Part shown: piece after piece, positions 1 to 8,535 of the stretch
Position numbering within the stretch: the stretch's first letter is position 1
Layout: every line of letters begins with the position of its first letter
Assembly: GCA_947259485.1 (NCBI GenBank)
Contig: CAMYLU010000014.1
Span: forward strand, 113,356-177,355
Source: an uncultured Gammaproteobacteria bacterium
GTDB taxonomy: Bacteria; Pseudomonadota; Gammaproteobacteria; GCA-001735895
Direction of reading: 5' to 3'
Length of the DNA: 64,000 nucleotides
Translations under genes and position numbers: made by a program
Notes under the pieces: model-generated
What the model was told of the DNA's origin: nothing
The model's database searches: none
The model's input: the letters and a program-made list of their open reading frames with translations, nothing else

Positions 1-83
1 CGACTGGATACCGCGACCTGCGCGGCCCGGTCGAGCCGCGGTATGACAGGTTTCAGTTTGGCTGGCTTCGAGCGGGGTTAGAG
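1..83. other. window edge, no assignable gene
   Basis: These 83 bases lie downstream of the minus-strand transglutaminase gene. One forward frame ends at a stop at 79-81, and another stays open with GC-rich third positions but would run far into the neighbouring gene in antisense. Neither is long enough to recognise. It could be the 3' end of a gene entering from the left. Confidence 0.2.
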
Positions 84-2069
84 TTACAGGGATTTTATCA
101 GAGTGCGCATGCTATTGAGTCTGCGGTCGGTATCGTCCTCGCGACCGTACTTGATACGGTTGTAGAGTTCGACGATGTCCGCGAGCTGTTCGCGTTGCGG
201 AAAGCCCCGATCCGCCACCCGTTCGAGGAAAGCGCGGCTGTCTTCCGAGGGTCGTTTCTGTAATCCGTGCCTGGACAGTTTTTTCAGCAGGCGTTTATAC
301 AGGATCTCGTAGGCTTCCGGCCTTGGTGGACGTTCGCGAAAGCGCACGATAAGCCAGTAAAATCCGGTAACGCCGAGTAGTAAAAAGACCAGCGCGAACA
401 CCATGTCCGACCAGTTTTCGATGCCGAGTTCAAGTTTGCTCAGAAAGTTCCGTTGCTTACGCTCATCATAATTTATGACCCAGTCATTCCAGCTGTGTTG
501 CAGGTTATCCCAGCCGTAGAGAAAGTTGCCAAAAAGCGGGTTACGGTTCTGGATACGAAAAACTGATTCGTCGTCGGACAGGGCGTTATCGAGACCCTGT
601 TCAATCCGACTCGGCGATACCGCCGCGGTTGGATCGATACGCACCCAGCCCCTGTTTTCGAGCCAGACTTCGGTCCACGCGTGGGCATCGGACTGGCGCA
701 CGATAAGATAGTTACCGACATTGTTATACTCACCCCCCTGGTAGCCGGTGACAACGCGCGCGGGTATTCCGGCGGCGCGCATCAATAACGCGAAGCTGCC
801 GGCATAATGCTCGCAAAAGCCACGCCGGGTTCCAAACAGGAACTCGTCAACCGCGTCATCGCCGAGGGCAGGGGGTTGTAGGGTATAAAAATATTCCTGC
901 TCGCGATACATGGTCAGTACCGCATCGATGATATCTTCGTTGCGATCAAAACGTTGGGCCAGTGATTTACCGAGTGAGATTGTTTCCGGATTGCGATTAG
1001 CCGGAAATTCGAGCGTGAGTGCCAGGTATTCCAGGGATTCGTTTTTGCCCACCTGGTAGGCCAGGCGCGACTCCATCGAGTAGCGTGTTAAATCGTTGAT
1101 TTTCTTGGTGCTGACCAGCTGGAAGTCCTCGGTCATCAGACTATCGGGAACCAGCTTGGTCGGCATGTCCAGTGCGAGTAACCAGTATTCACCATTGGGT
1201 TCCAGGGTCACCGTATATTTAATAGCGGGTTCGGTTACGGTGATGTTTAACCGGTTTTGCCCCTTTCTGCGCGCCCGATACCAGCGCGAGCCGTTGTAAT
1301 TTGCCATTACCGGTCCGCGCCAGTAGAGCATGCTTTGAGACGGGACCTTGTCTTCGAAATCGACCCGGAAGGCAACTTCGTTGTTGCGAATCAGGTTGCT
1401 AATCTGACCGGGTGACATGTGATCACTAAGACCGGTTACTCCCCCGCGTTGTTCATTGGATATTCCCCACAGCGGACCAGGTACACGCGGTACCAGTATG
1501 AAAAGGATTAGCATCAGCGGCACCGATAGTCCAACGAGACGCGCACTGGAGGTTAAAAGTTGCCTGAGGTCGATTCTGTCTTCACGCTGATTGATCGTAA
1601 TCAGGGTCGCGGTTATGACGACCAGGGTTGCGAACATCAGGCACGCAGTGAAAATGCTTTGCGAAAACAGGAAGTGGGTGGCGATTAGAAAGTAGCACAG
1701 GAAAACCAGTATCAACAGGTCGCGGTGACGTCTGCTTTCGAGAAACTTGAACGAAGTCATGACCGCCAGCAGTGCCAGGCCCGCATCGCGTCCAACGATG
1801 GTCCAGTACTCGGCGAATACACCAATCCCGCCGAAAAGCACCAGTGGTATCAGTATCCACTTAGGCATTTCCCTGATCTTGTCGAGGTTTTGCAGGCAGC
1901 GCCAACCCACCGAAATCATAACTATTGCGCTTACCCAGAGAGGCAGGTTGGAAAAATGGGGGGTGATCGAAATCAGGAAACATAAGCAAACCGCAAAAAT
2001 ACTGGAGCGGCTCGCTATCTCGTCAGCGATGGATCGAATTGGCAGGTTATTATGGCTAGCCGTTTTCAA
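84..2069 (-). CDS. tgpA: TgpA-like membrane transglutaminase (DUF3488 + transglutaminase core)
   Basis: An inner-membrane protein of 661 residues with a periplasmic transglutaminase-like cysteine domain. The first 195 residues contain several hydrophobic helices (DUF3488 region). The core carries the triad C419 (in RGFCEHYAG), H463 (in SDAHAWTEVW) and D479 (in RIDPT). One more membrane helix at about 556-575 precedes a cytosolic tail (DUF4129-like). Size and order match TgpA of Pseudomonas. It is the last gene of a minus-strand trio with a DUF58 protein (14-base overlap) and a MoxR ATPase, the classical TgpA neighbourhood. The substrate of the family is not settled; a role in the cell envelope is the usual inference. 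Confidence 0.9.
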   Translation of the reverse strand: MKTASHNNLPIRSIADEIASRSSIFAVCLCFLISITPHFSNLPLWVSAIVMISVGWRCLQNLDKIREMPKWILIPLVLFGGIGVFAEYWTIVGRDAGLALLAVMTSFKFLESRRHRDLLILVFLCYFLIATHFLFSQSIFTACLMFATLVVITATLITINQREDRIDLRQLLTSSARLVGLSVPLMLILFILVPRVPGPLWGISNEQRGGVTGLSDHMSPGQISNLIRNNEVAFRVDFEDKVPSQSMLYWRGPVMANYNGSRWYRARRKGQNRLNITVTEPAIKYTVTLEPNGEYWLLALDMPTKLVPDSLMTEDFQLVSTKKINDLTRYSMESRLAYQVGKNESLEYLALTLEFPANRNPETISLGKSLAQRFDRNEDIIDAVLTMYREQEYFYTLQPPALGDDAVDEFLFGTRRGFCEHYAGSFALLMRAAGIPARVVTGYQGGEYNNVGNYLIVRQSDAHAWTEVWLENRGWVRIDPTAAVSPSRIEQGLDNALSDDESVFRIQNRNPLFGNFLYGWDNLQHSWNDWVINYDERKQRNFLSKLELGIENWSDMVFALVFLLLGVTGFYWLIVRFRERPPRPEAYEILYKRLLKKLSRHGLQKRPSEDSRAFLERVADRGFPQREQLADIVELYNRIKYGREDDTDRRLNSMRTLIKSL

Positions 2070-3060
2070 GTTCGAGTTCCTGGTTGAAATCAGGCTGCCT
2101 GAAAACAGCTAAAGCCTGTAAACAGGCATGTTTGTGAGCATTGCCGTAATCCTGTGCAATGGTGGTGTCAGGAAGTCGCAATCCGTATTTTTGTTCCTCG
2201 TTTTCCGCGGCCAGAACCAGGCTCGCCATCAGGCTCAGCTTATCTTCGAGCGAGCCTTCGATCAGTGCGTCCCAGTCGATCCATAAGGAGGGCCTGGCCT
2301 GCCCCTGGAAGGTCTTGGTCAACAATCCCTTACCCTGGGCATAGGCTTTCCACGAAATATGGCGTAACGATTCTCCTTCACGGTGCTCGCGCAGGCCCGC
2401 GAAATCATCCCCTTCGATAGTGCTGGTCGAAGTTTGACCATCGTATTGTTCGACCATGCTCTGTTGCAGCCGGGCATTTGCGGCTGGCCGCGGGTAGACC
2501 AGGACAGGTAGATCGAATTTAAGCCAGCCCCAGGCGTGGAACAGGCCGGTTGGATAGCGGGTAAACACCGTAATCCCCATCGGTCTGAACTGCCCACGGC
2601 GGACCGTGGGAATTTTCATCTTTGCCTCGGTGTTGCCCTCGGGATCGAGTTTCACATAAACCGGTGCCTGGTCAGCGTACTGCAGACCAATGGCGTAACG
2701 CGTCGAGTTATTGGCATGGCTGATGTCGAATTTAAATTCGCAGTACTCACCGCAGAAGACAGGCCGTGGAATCTGCAGGCTGACGTTTATGCCGAGCAGG
2801 TTTTTGTGCGTGTGCCATAGACTGATGATGCCGAGCGAGATCAGCATGAAGGTGAGCACAAATGCCATGCTGTTCTGATAGTTGATTGCTGCAAAAAACA
2901 GGAACAACAGCATTATTGCGAACAGGTAGCCGAACCGGGTGGGCAGAATGTAAAGACGCCGGTTATGCAGAAAAATAGCATCCGGACTCGGAGGGTTATG
3001 GGTATCGAACCAGTTGTCGAAGTATCGACGTACGGGACCCGGCAGACTGACCGAAAACAT
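2056..3060 (-). CDS. DUF58 domain protein
   Basis: A 334-residue membrane-linked protein with two close hydrophobic helices at about residues 42-85 and a C-terminal DUF58 domain. The DUF58 signature is visible as GDDFAGLREHREGESLRHIS followed by WKAYAQ. DUF58 proteins resemble von Willebrand A domains and are usually encoded beside MoxR ATPases, which are thought to act as chaperones on them. The start at 3060 lies 5 bases after the MoxR stop, and the end overlaps the transglutaminase start by 14 bases, so the three genes are almost certainly one transcript. The function is inferred from context. Confidence 0.85.
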   Translation of the reverse strand: MFSVSLPGPVRRYFDNWFDTHNPPSPDAIFLHNRRLYILPTRFGYLFAIMLLFLFFAAINYQNSMAFVLTFMLISLGIISLWHTHKNLLGINVSLQIPRPVFCGEYCEFKFDISHANNSTRYAIGLQYADQAPVYVKLDPEGNTEAKMKIPTVRRGQFRPMGITVFTRYPTGLFHAWGWLKFDLPVLVYPRPAANARLQQSMVEQYDGQTSTSTIEGDDFAGLREHREGESLRHISWKAYAQGKGLLTKTFQGQARPSLWIDWDALIEGSLEDKLSLMASLVLAAENEEQKYGLRLPDTTIAQDYGNAHKHACLQALAVFRQPDFNQELELENG

Positions 3061-3065
3061 AGGAT

Positions 3066-4040
3066 TTAGGGAATCGGAATTTGATCGATTATATCATTGA
3101 CCAGGTCACTGGTCGGACGGCTGTGTTGCTCCGAGGGATTTAAGCGATGATCTGCTATCGCGCCGAACACGGATTGCACATCGCCCGGTTCCGCATGACT
3201 GCGACCGTGCATCAATGCCCAGGCTTTACTGGCCTGGATCACGGCGAGCCCGGCACGTGGTGAGATGCCGTAGACGAACAGGCCGGGATTACGGGTCGCC
3301 TGGATTAAATGTTGCACATAATTTAACAGTGGCTCAGAGCAGTGAATGTGGTCAACAGCTGACTGAATAGCGATAAAACGCTCGAGGCTGATCTCGGGCG
3401 GCATCCGGTGCACTAATTCTCGAGGATTGCCTCCCGACAATAATGCGCGCTCGGCTTCCTGGTCCGGGTAGCCGAGAGAAATTTTCATCATGAATCGATC
3501 CAGCTGTGATTCGGGCAGCGGGAAGGTTCCCGATTGATCAAGCGGGTTCTGGGTGCCGATAACAAAAAAGGGTTCATCCAGCTTATGCGTTGCTCCTTCA
3601 ACCGTAATCTGCTTTTCTTCCATGGCTTCGAGCAGGGCGCTCTGGGTCTTCGGCGTGGCCCGGTTAATCTCATCGGCCAGGATGAAATTTGAAAATACGG
3701 GGCCAGGGTGAAATTTGAAAACCTGGTCTCTCGGATCGAAAATCGAAACCCCCAGTATATCGGCCGGCAGTAAATCACTGGTGAACTGAATGCGATTGAA
3801 ATTGAGTCCGAATACCTGTGCTATTGTTTGCGACAGCGTGGTTTTACCGACGCCGGGCAAATCTTCGATAAGGCAGTGGCCACGGGCTATAAGGCAGCAT
3901 ACTGCAAGTTCGATCTGGGTCGATTTGCCCAGGATGATGGTTTCGATTGCCGCGACCGCCTGGCGAATATCGGCCTGAAAATCTGCAATTGAATTGTCCG
4001 TCGTATCCAGCATTCGGTGTCTCTTCATTTGTGCGCGCAT
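3066..4040 (-). CDS. MoxR family AAA+ ATPase (copy 1)
   Basis: A 324-residue AAA+ ATPase of the MoxR group. Walker A is LPGVGKTT (61-68), Walker B is ILADE (120-124), and FFVIGTQNPLDQSGTFPLPE is the typical MoxR sensor-1 region. MoxR proteins work as chaperones that mature or insert cofactors in partner proteins with vWA or DUF58 domains. Here the partner is the DUF58 protein directly downstream. The N-terminus has three possible starts (residues 1, 5 and 10), and the first ten residues are basic and unlike the family, so M10 may be the real start. A paralogue with a different operon lies at 17969-18919. Confidence 0.88.
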   Translation of the reverse strand: MRAQMKRHRMLDTTDNSIADFQADIRQAVAAIETIILGKSTQIELAVCCLIARGHCLIEDLPGVGKTTLSQTIAQVFGLNFNRIQFTSDLLPADILGVSIFDPRDQVFKFHPGPVFSNFILADEINRATPKTQSALLEAMEEKQITVEGATHKLDEPFFVIGTQNPLDQSGTFPLPESQLDRFMMKISLGYPDQEAERALLSGGNPRELVHRMPPEISLERFIAIQSAVDHIHCSEPLLNYVQHLIQATRNPGLFVYGISPRAGLAVIQASKAWALMHGRSHAEPGDVQSVFGAIADHRLNPSEQHSRPTSDLVNDIIDQIPIP

Positions 4041-4120
4041 AGTTATCGACCAAGTTTAGCCGAAATTGTTAAATTGTTCCGCGAAATAAGACACCTGGCC
4101 GTTCGCACTTTTACTGCCAG

Positions 4121-5353
4121 CTAGACGGTTTTCCGGTGACCATAGGGTTTCCAGGCGGGAGAAATCACGTCGGGCATGGTTGAACGACCGAGTAATCGGG
4201 CCGACGCCAGCGTCATAGCGCCATAGCGCTGGTTGACCTGGTCCATCGCCAGGTGAGCGCGTTGCCTGAGTGGATGCTTGCGTTGGAACAGATCCGCCTG
4301 GCAGGGTGCTTTCGGGTCCAGTGCGACAATGCGGATTTGCCAGATACCCTGGCCTCTCCAGTGATTCTGCAGCCAATGATTGCCGAGTCGGTAAATGACC
4401 ATTTCATCGTCGCTGGGCAATAATGACCGGACGGTGGTCTTGAGCCAGCCGCGGTAGAGGCGCAACCCGAACAGGAATTTCTGCGCCACCAGTTTGTTGC
4501 TGCGAAGTCGCTCGGCAAGCTTGTGGGCCATGTGCATCATAAACACGCGTATCGTTTCCGCATCGCGCGTGTCTGGCGGTAAAACCTTACCATGTCCGAT
4601 CGATTGGGCATGCGGAATACTGGTCTTAACCGGTTCGGGATCGAGTCCCTGTGCCATCAACCAGATACGCCTGCCGGGATTGCCGAAGCGTTTGCCGAGC
4701 ACGCTGATGGGTAATTTTTGCAGGTCCGCGCAGCAGTGCACACCGTAATCGGCCAGCATGCCGGCTACGCCCGAGTTTATCCCGCACAATTCGATCAACG
4801 GGGTACTGGCGAGGCGCTCCCTCGCCTGCCAGGGTGGGATGATTGTCAATCCATCCGGCTTCTGTTGACTGGCAGCAAATTTGGCGGTGGTTTTGTCGCC
4901 GCTGACACCGACTGAACAGAGCACCCCCGAATTCTCGTAGACAGAGTGTTTTACCCGATTTGCGATTTCGCGCGGAGATCCCCACAGTTGCTGGCAGCGG
5001 GTGACATCGAGAAAAGCCTCGTCGACCGAAAAAATTTCGATATCCGGGGTGAAGCCTGCCAGGGCGTGCATGATATTGGCGGATACCTGGGCGTAGCGTT
5101 GCGGGCGACTCGCAACCTGGATCAGCTGCGGACAAAGTCGTCGAGCCTGCTTGATATGCATTCCGGTTTTGACTCCGCAGGCACGGGCCTCGTAGGAGCA
5201 GGTAATGATACAGGTACCTATGCCGCCATTGGTCAATGCGACCGGTTTGGCGCGCCACTCGGGATGATCAACCTGTTCAACCGATGCAAAGAAGGCATTC
5301 ATGTCTGCCAGCAGAATTACCCGTGGCCAGTTGCCGCTGCTTTCAGTTTTCAA
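4121..5353 (-). CDS. Y-family translesion DNA polymerase (DinB/UmuC-like)
   Basis: A 410-residue error-prone polymerase for lesion bypass. The catalytic acidic residues are D17 (in LLADMNAFFAS) and D111-E112 (in FSVDEAFLDVT). QADLF at 352-356 in the C-terminal part fits the beta-clamp binding pentapeptide. The palm region resembles DinB (Pol IV) more than E. coli UmuC, but the gene order is that of umuDC: the start overlaps the stop of the UmuD-like gene by 4 bases (ATGA). It is expected to be translated together with that gene and induced by DNA damage. The assignment to the Y family is firm; Pol IV versus Pol V type is open. Confidence 0.88.
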   Translation of the reverse strand: MKTESSGNWPRVILLADMNAFFASVEQVDHPEWRAKPVALTNGGIGTCIITCSYEARACGVKTGMHIKQARRLCPQLIQVASRPQRYAQVSANIMHALAGFTPDIEIFSVDEAFLDVTRCQQLWGSPREIANRVKHSVYENSGVLCSVGVSGDKTTAKFAASQQKPDGLTIIPPWQARERLASTPLIELCGINSGVAGMLADYGVHCCADLQKLPISVLGKRFGNPGRRIWLMAQGLDPEPVKTSIPHAQSIGHGKVLPPDTRDAETIRVFMMHMAHKLAERLRSNKLVAQKFLFGLRLYRGWLKTTVRSLLPSDDEMVIYRLGNHWLQNHWRGQGIWQIRIVALDPKAPCQADLFQRKHPLRQRAHLAMDQVNQRYGAMTLASARLLGRSTMPDVISPAWKPYGHRKTV

Positions 5354-5787
5354 CGGTATTGCCGGACCTGACCGATCACTTTTCCCTGGATGATGACGCG
5401 AGAATCGGCGAGGGTTAAATCGTCAATTTCGGGACTGTCGGCGAGGAGTTGAATCCGATTGCCGGAGCGGTAACGAATGCGTTTCAGGGTTACCTGTTCG
5501 TTGTCAATTAGTGCCACCACGATGTCACCGCTGCGGGCCTGTTGCTGGCTTTGTACGACCACGATATCGCCCCCGATGATTCCCGCCTCGCACATCGAAT
5601 CATCACTGACCTGCAATGCGTAGCGCCCGGGTGCTGTCAGCAGGCTTAAAAGTTCGCTGCGCTGCCGGTCTTCTATCGCTTCAAGTGGTATGCCAGCTGT
5701 GACCCGTCCCAGTTCCTCGAGATCCTCAAACAGGGGAGGCAGTGGTTTTATAGGTCTGAATTTAGCGGATAGCGTGATATCGTTCAT
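5350..5787 (-). CDS. UmuD-like S24 autoproteolytic peptidase
   Basis: A 145-residue LexA/UmuD-type protein without the N-terminal helix-turn-helix of LexA. The self-cleavage site is A31-G32 (in VTAGIPLEA), the nucleophile is S64 (in SDDSMCEAG) and the general base is K102 (in VTLKRI). The length fits UmuD (about 139) and not LexA (about 200). I place the start at 5787, with an AGGA ribosome site eight bases upstream; a longer reading to 5838 would run through the promoter. It is followed by the Y-family polymerase with a 4-base overlap. In the umuDC scheme, cleaved UmuD activates the polymerase after RecA signalling. Confidence 0.88.
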   Translation of the reverse strand: MNDITLSAKFRPIKPLPPLFEDLEELGRVTAGIPLEAIEDRQRSELLSLLTAPGRYALQVSDDSMCEAGIIGGDIVVVQSQQQARSGDIVVALIDNEQVTLKRIRYRSGNRIQLLADSPEIDDLTLADSRVIIQGKVIGQVRQYR

Positions 5788-5809
5788 GGAAAGGTCCTGG
5801 TTGGTGAAT

Positions 5810-5838
5810 ACTATAGAGAACAAAATGAGAACTTTCAA
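5810..5838 (-). promoter_or_regulatory. SOS-type promoter with GTTC-N7-GTTC box in the spacer
   Basis: Read on the minus strand, TTGAAA (5838-5833) is followed after 17 bases by TATAGT (5815-5810), a near-consensus sigma-70 promoter. The spacer contains GTTC-TCATTTT-GTTC (5832-5818), which matches the LexA box known from alphaproteobacteria. Transcription would begin near 5803, about 16 bases before the UmuD-like start codon. No CTGT-N8-ACAG box of the E. coli type was seen. LexA binding here would block polymerase directly. Confidence 0.65.
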
Positions 5839-5959
5839 GTGAGATTAGAAATTCATCTGGATTGGAAAAGGCAATTGCAAAAAATAGGGGTTTGTCTACT
5901 CTTGCACGATTATTTCAATAATAAATACGCAAATTCTGGACGGCTGCATAATTAAACTA

Positions 5960-7084
5960 ATGGATAAGAAAGCCTCGATACTCTGCGTCGATGATGAACC
6001 GGTCAACCTGGTCATCATGGAAGAGTTGTTGCGAGACAATTACGCGCTTAATACCGTGAAGTCGGGTGAGGGTTGCCTTGAACAGGTCGGCCTGCAAAAA
6101 CCCGATTTGATCCTGCTCGATGTCAACATGCCGAAAATGGATGGTCTCGAAACCTGTGAACGTTTGAAGACTGATACCGATACGGCAGAGATCCCGATCA
6201 TATTCATTTCTGCACTTGCGTCGCACGAAGAACTGATGGCTGGCTACGAGGCTGGCGGTGACGACTATATAACCAAACCTTTCAGCGAAGACATTTTGCA
6301 AAAGAAGGTACAGATAGTCCTCGCGAGTCAGCAACGAAAACGGGAGCTGGAGCAGATTTCCGACAGGGCCGTCGAGGCATTGAAGGACAATTTGACCAAT
6401 ACCGAGATGCTTGGAATGGTGGTCCAGTTCCTGCATCGCTGCCAGCGGATCGACGATGTTGACGAGCTGGTTAACAATGTGTTCGATTGCTTACGAGAAT
6501 TCGAACTTGAAAGCAGCTTGCTGATTCAGGCTGAGCCTGAAAACCGGGTGTGGTTTAGTGATGGCATCGATCGACCGATGGAAAGCCAGATCCTCGAGAG
6601 TCTGCGCGGTCAGGATCGAGTGTTAAGTTTTGGTACCCGGCTTGCGATAAATTCGGATCACGTGACGCTGCTGGTTCGAAAACTGCCGAGTGGCCAGCAA
6701 GAAATCGAAAACCTGCGACAGCAATTGGTCATTATGATCGAGGGCCTGGATACGAGGTTGCATGCTATGCAGGCGGAGAGGCTGTTCGATTCCCGGCGCG
6801 AGCTGCTGGCCCGGGTGCTCGAATCGACCCGCGTTAAACTCCGCGAAATCGACGAACAGCATAAGCGACAAACCCAGGTAGCAAGCGAAATCCTGACCGG
6901 GATGGGTAAGGAATTAGAAACTTCGATTCAGCGGATGGATTTGACCGTACAGCAGCAAAAGGCCCTGCTGAAAATTATCGATTCCTGCGTATCGAAAATT
7001 AAATCTGCATACGATGGGGACTGTAAGCTGGATGAGCAGTTCGATGTTATCATCGAAGATGTTTCAAGTTTGCTGGGTAAATAG
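5960..7084 (+). CDS. response regulator with N-terminal receiver domain, no DNA-binding output
   Basis: A 374-residue cytosolic protein. Residues 1-122 form a CheY-like receiver domain with acidic pocket D11/D12, phosphoacceptor D54 (in LILLDVNMP) and conserved K106 (in YITKPF). The remainder has no helix-turn-helix, GGDEF, HD-GYP or phosphatase motif that I can see. Residues about 130-260 look like an unknown globular region, and about 260-340 are long charged helices that may form a coiled coil. No histidine kinase is adjacent. It is transcribed divergently from the UmuD-like gene. The output is unknown, so only the receiver assignment is firm. Confidence 0.8.
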   Translation: MDKKASILCVDDEPVNLVIMEELLRDNYALNTVKSGEGCLEQVGLQKPDLILLDVNMPKMDGLETCERLKTDTDTAEIPIIFISALASHEELMAGYEAGGDDYITKPFSEDILQKKVQIVLASQQRKRELEQISDRAVEALKDNLTNTEMLGMVVQFLHRCQRIDDVDELVNNVFDCLREFELESSLLIQAEPENRVWFSDGIDRPMESQILESLRGQDRVLSFGTRLAINSDHVTLLVRKLPSGQQEIENLRQQLVIMIEGLDTRLHAMQAERLFDSRRELLARVLESTRVKLREIDEQHKRQTQVASEILTGMGKELETSIQRMDLTVQQQKALLKIIDSCVSKIKSAYDGDCKLDEQFDVIIEDVSSLLGK

Positions 7085-7115
7085 GGACAAAGGAGGGGGT
7101 AGAGGTCGGGGATCG

Positions 7116-7171
7116 GGGGACGTTTCTATTGTTACAATAATACACGGAACAGGAAAAATAGATGCGTCCCC
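7116..7171. repeat. REP-like imperfect inverted repeat
   Basis: The arms GGGGACG (7116-7122) and CGTCCCC (7165-7171) pair, with an inner CTATT/AATAG pair (7126-7130 and 7158-7162) separated by a small asymmetric bulge. The sequence style recalls REP elements mobilised by Y1 transposases in other gammaproteobacteria. No second copy was seen in this window. It lies between the response regulator and thiolase genes and could also act as a transcript end. Confidence 0.45.
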
Positions 7172-7188
7172 ATTTCCCCGGGCTGATG

Positions 7189-7194
7189 TATAAT
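7189..7194 (+). promoter_or_regulatory. candidate -10 box of the thiolase gene
   Basis: A perfect TATAAT lies 31 bases before the thiolase ATG. No convincing -35 box is visible 16-18 bases upstream, and no clear Shine-Dalgarno sequence precedes the ATG. Confidence 0.4.
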
Positions 7195-7225
7195 TCCGCG
7201 ATTTTCGCTTTCGGCATTCGACAAA

Positions 7226-8410
7226 ATGAAAGATGCAGTCATCGTATCAACCGCGCGTAGCCCGATCGGCGTAGCGTTCAAAGGCACACTCAACAATATA
7301 AAATCACCGACTCTAACGGCACACGCCATTCGTCACGCGGTCGAGCGGTCCGGTGTTGGCGGCGACGAAATTGACGATGTCATCATAGGTGCGGTGTTGA
7401 CGGCGGGAACTGCAGGAATGAACATCGGACGCCTGGCCTCCCTCGGCGCAGGTTTGCCGAATACGGTGTCGGGACAGACGATTGACCGGCAATGTTCATC
7501 GGGCTTGATGGCAATCGCAACTGCGGCCAAGCAGATTATTGTCGATGGCATGGATATCGTTGTTGCCGGCGGGCAGGATAATATTTCGGCAGTACAAAAC
7601 CAGTATTTCCCCTGGGTTGCCGATCAGGCCGATGCGAATGTCGTGATGCATGCCGAGCATGCCTACATGCCGATGCTGCTAACCGCCGAGCACGTGGTTA
7701 AACAGTACGGCATTACCCGCGATGCACAGGATGAGTATGCACTGCAATCGCAGATACGCACCGCGGCCGGGCAACAGGCAGGTGCCTTCGATGACGAAAT
7801 CGTGCCGATTTCTGCCACGCGCGCGATCAAGGACAAGGAAAGCGGCGAAATCAGCTACAGCGATGCAGTCCTGGAGAAGGATGAAGGTAACCGCCCGCAA
7901 ACGACGCTCGAAGGTCTCGCTGGGCTGAATCCCGTGGTGGAAGGTGGCACCGTTACCGCGGGCAATGCAAGTCAGCTATCGGACGGCGCGTCTGCCTGTG
8001 TTTTGATGGAAGCTTCGCTCGCCGAAAAACGCGGCCTGGAGCCGCTGGGTATCTATCGCGGTATGGCCGTCGCCGGCAATGCGCCCGAGGAAATGGGTAT
8101 TGGTCCGATTTATGCAATCCCCAAGCTGTTGCAGAAAAATGGTCTCGGCATCGACGACATAGACCTGTGGGAAATCAACGAAGCCTTCGCCTGCCAGGCC
8201 CTGTATTGCCGAGATTATCTCGGGCTCGATAATGATAAATTCAACGTCAATGGCGGCTCGATATCGATCGGACACCCCTATGGCATGACCGGTGCCAGGC
8301 TGACGGGTCATATTCTGATCGAAGGTAAGCGGCGCGGTGCGAAATACGTGGTGGTTTCCATGTGCGTGGGCGGTGGAATGGGTGCAGCTGGATTGTTCGA
8401 GGTCGCGTGA
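7226..8410 (+). CDS. acetyl-CoA acyltransferase (thiolase)
   Basis: A 394-residue thiolase that cleaves 3-ketoacyl-CoA with CoA or condenses two acyl-CoAs. The active-site residues are C90 (in DRQCSSGL), H350 (in IGHPYGMTG) and C380 (in SMCVGGGMG). The length is standard. It lies alone, followed by a 33-codon ORF that overlaps its stop, and it converges with a CaiD-like hydratase, so a role in acyl-CoA degradation fits. Whether it prefers acetoacetyl-CoA or longer substrates cannot be told. The start ATG is the first in frame after the -10 box. Confidence 0.92.
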   Translation: MKDAVIVSTARSPIGVAFKGTLNNIKSPTLTAHAIRHAVERSGVGGDEIDDVIIGAVLTAGTAGMNIGRLASLGAGLPNTVSGQTIDRQCSSGLMAIATAAKQIIVDGMDIVVAGGQDNISAVQNQYFPWVADQADANVVMHAEHAYMPMLLTAEHVVKQYGITRDAQDEYALQSQIRTAAGQQAGAFDDEIVPISATRAIKDKESGEISYSDAVLEKDEGNRPQTTLEGLAGLNPVVEGGTVTAGNASQLSDGASACVLMEASLAEKRGLEPLGIYRGMAVAGNAPEEMGIGPIYAIPKLLQKNGLGIDDIDLWEINEAFACQALYCRDYLGLDNDKFNVNGGSISIGHPYGMTGARLTGHILIEGKRRGAKYVVVSMCVGGGMGAAGLFEVA

Positions 8411-8511
8411 TGAAAACCAGAGACTTGCTGTTATATCATGGCCTGCCGTTGCTGGTCCTCGTGTTTTCTTTCATCTGGTTCGCGATTGTTGGCGATTACA
8501 AAGCAGTTTAA
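8410..8511 (+). CDS. 33-residue single-helix membrane protein
   Basis: A small ORF starting in a TGATG overlap with the thiolase stop, so it can be translated by coupling. It begins [11 protein letters not shown], continues with a hydrophobic stretch of about 18 residues (PLLVLVFSFIWFAIV) and ends GDYKAV. The positive N-terminus and single membrane helix are typical of small inner-membrane proteins. I do not recognise a family. The overlap and composition support translation, but chance cannot be excluded. Confidence 0.45.
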   Translation: MKTRDLLLYHGLPLLVLVFSFIWFAIVGDYKAV

Positions 8512-8535
8512 GAACTGTGCTGCGGCTATAAAAGT

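Noticed and set aside
473..754. Antisense frames in the transglutaminase gene and similar long frames in xseA, mltF, tamB and guaA
   Set aside because: They overlap clear genes in GC-rich sequence, have biased composition, and match no family.
5350..5787. LexA repressor
   Set aside because: No N-terminal DNA-binding domain; length and the coupled polymerase fit UmuD.
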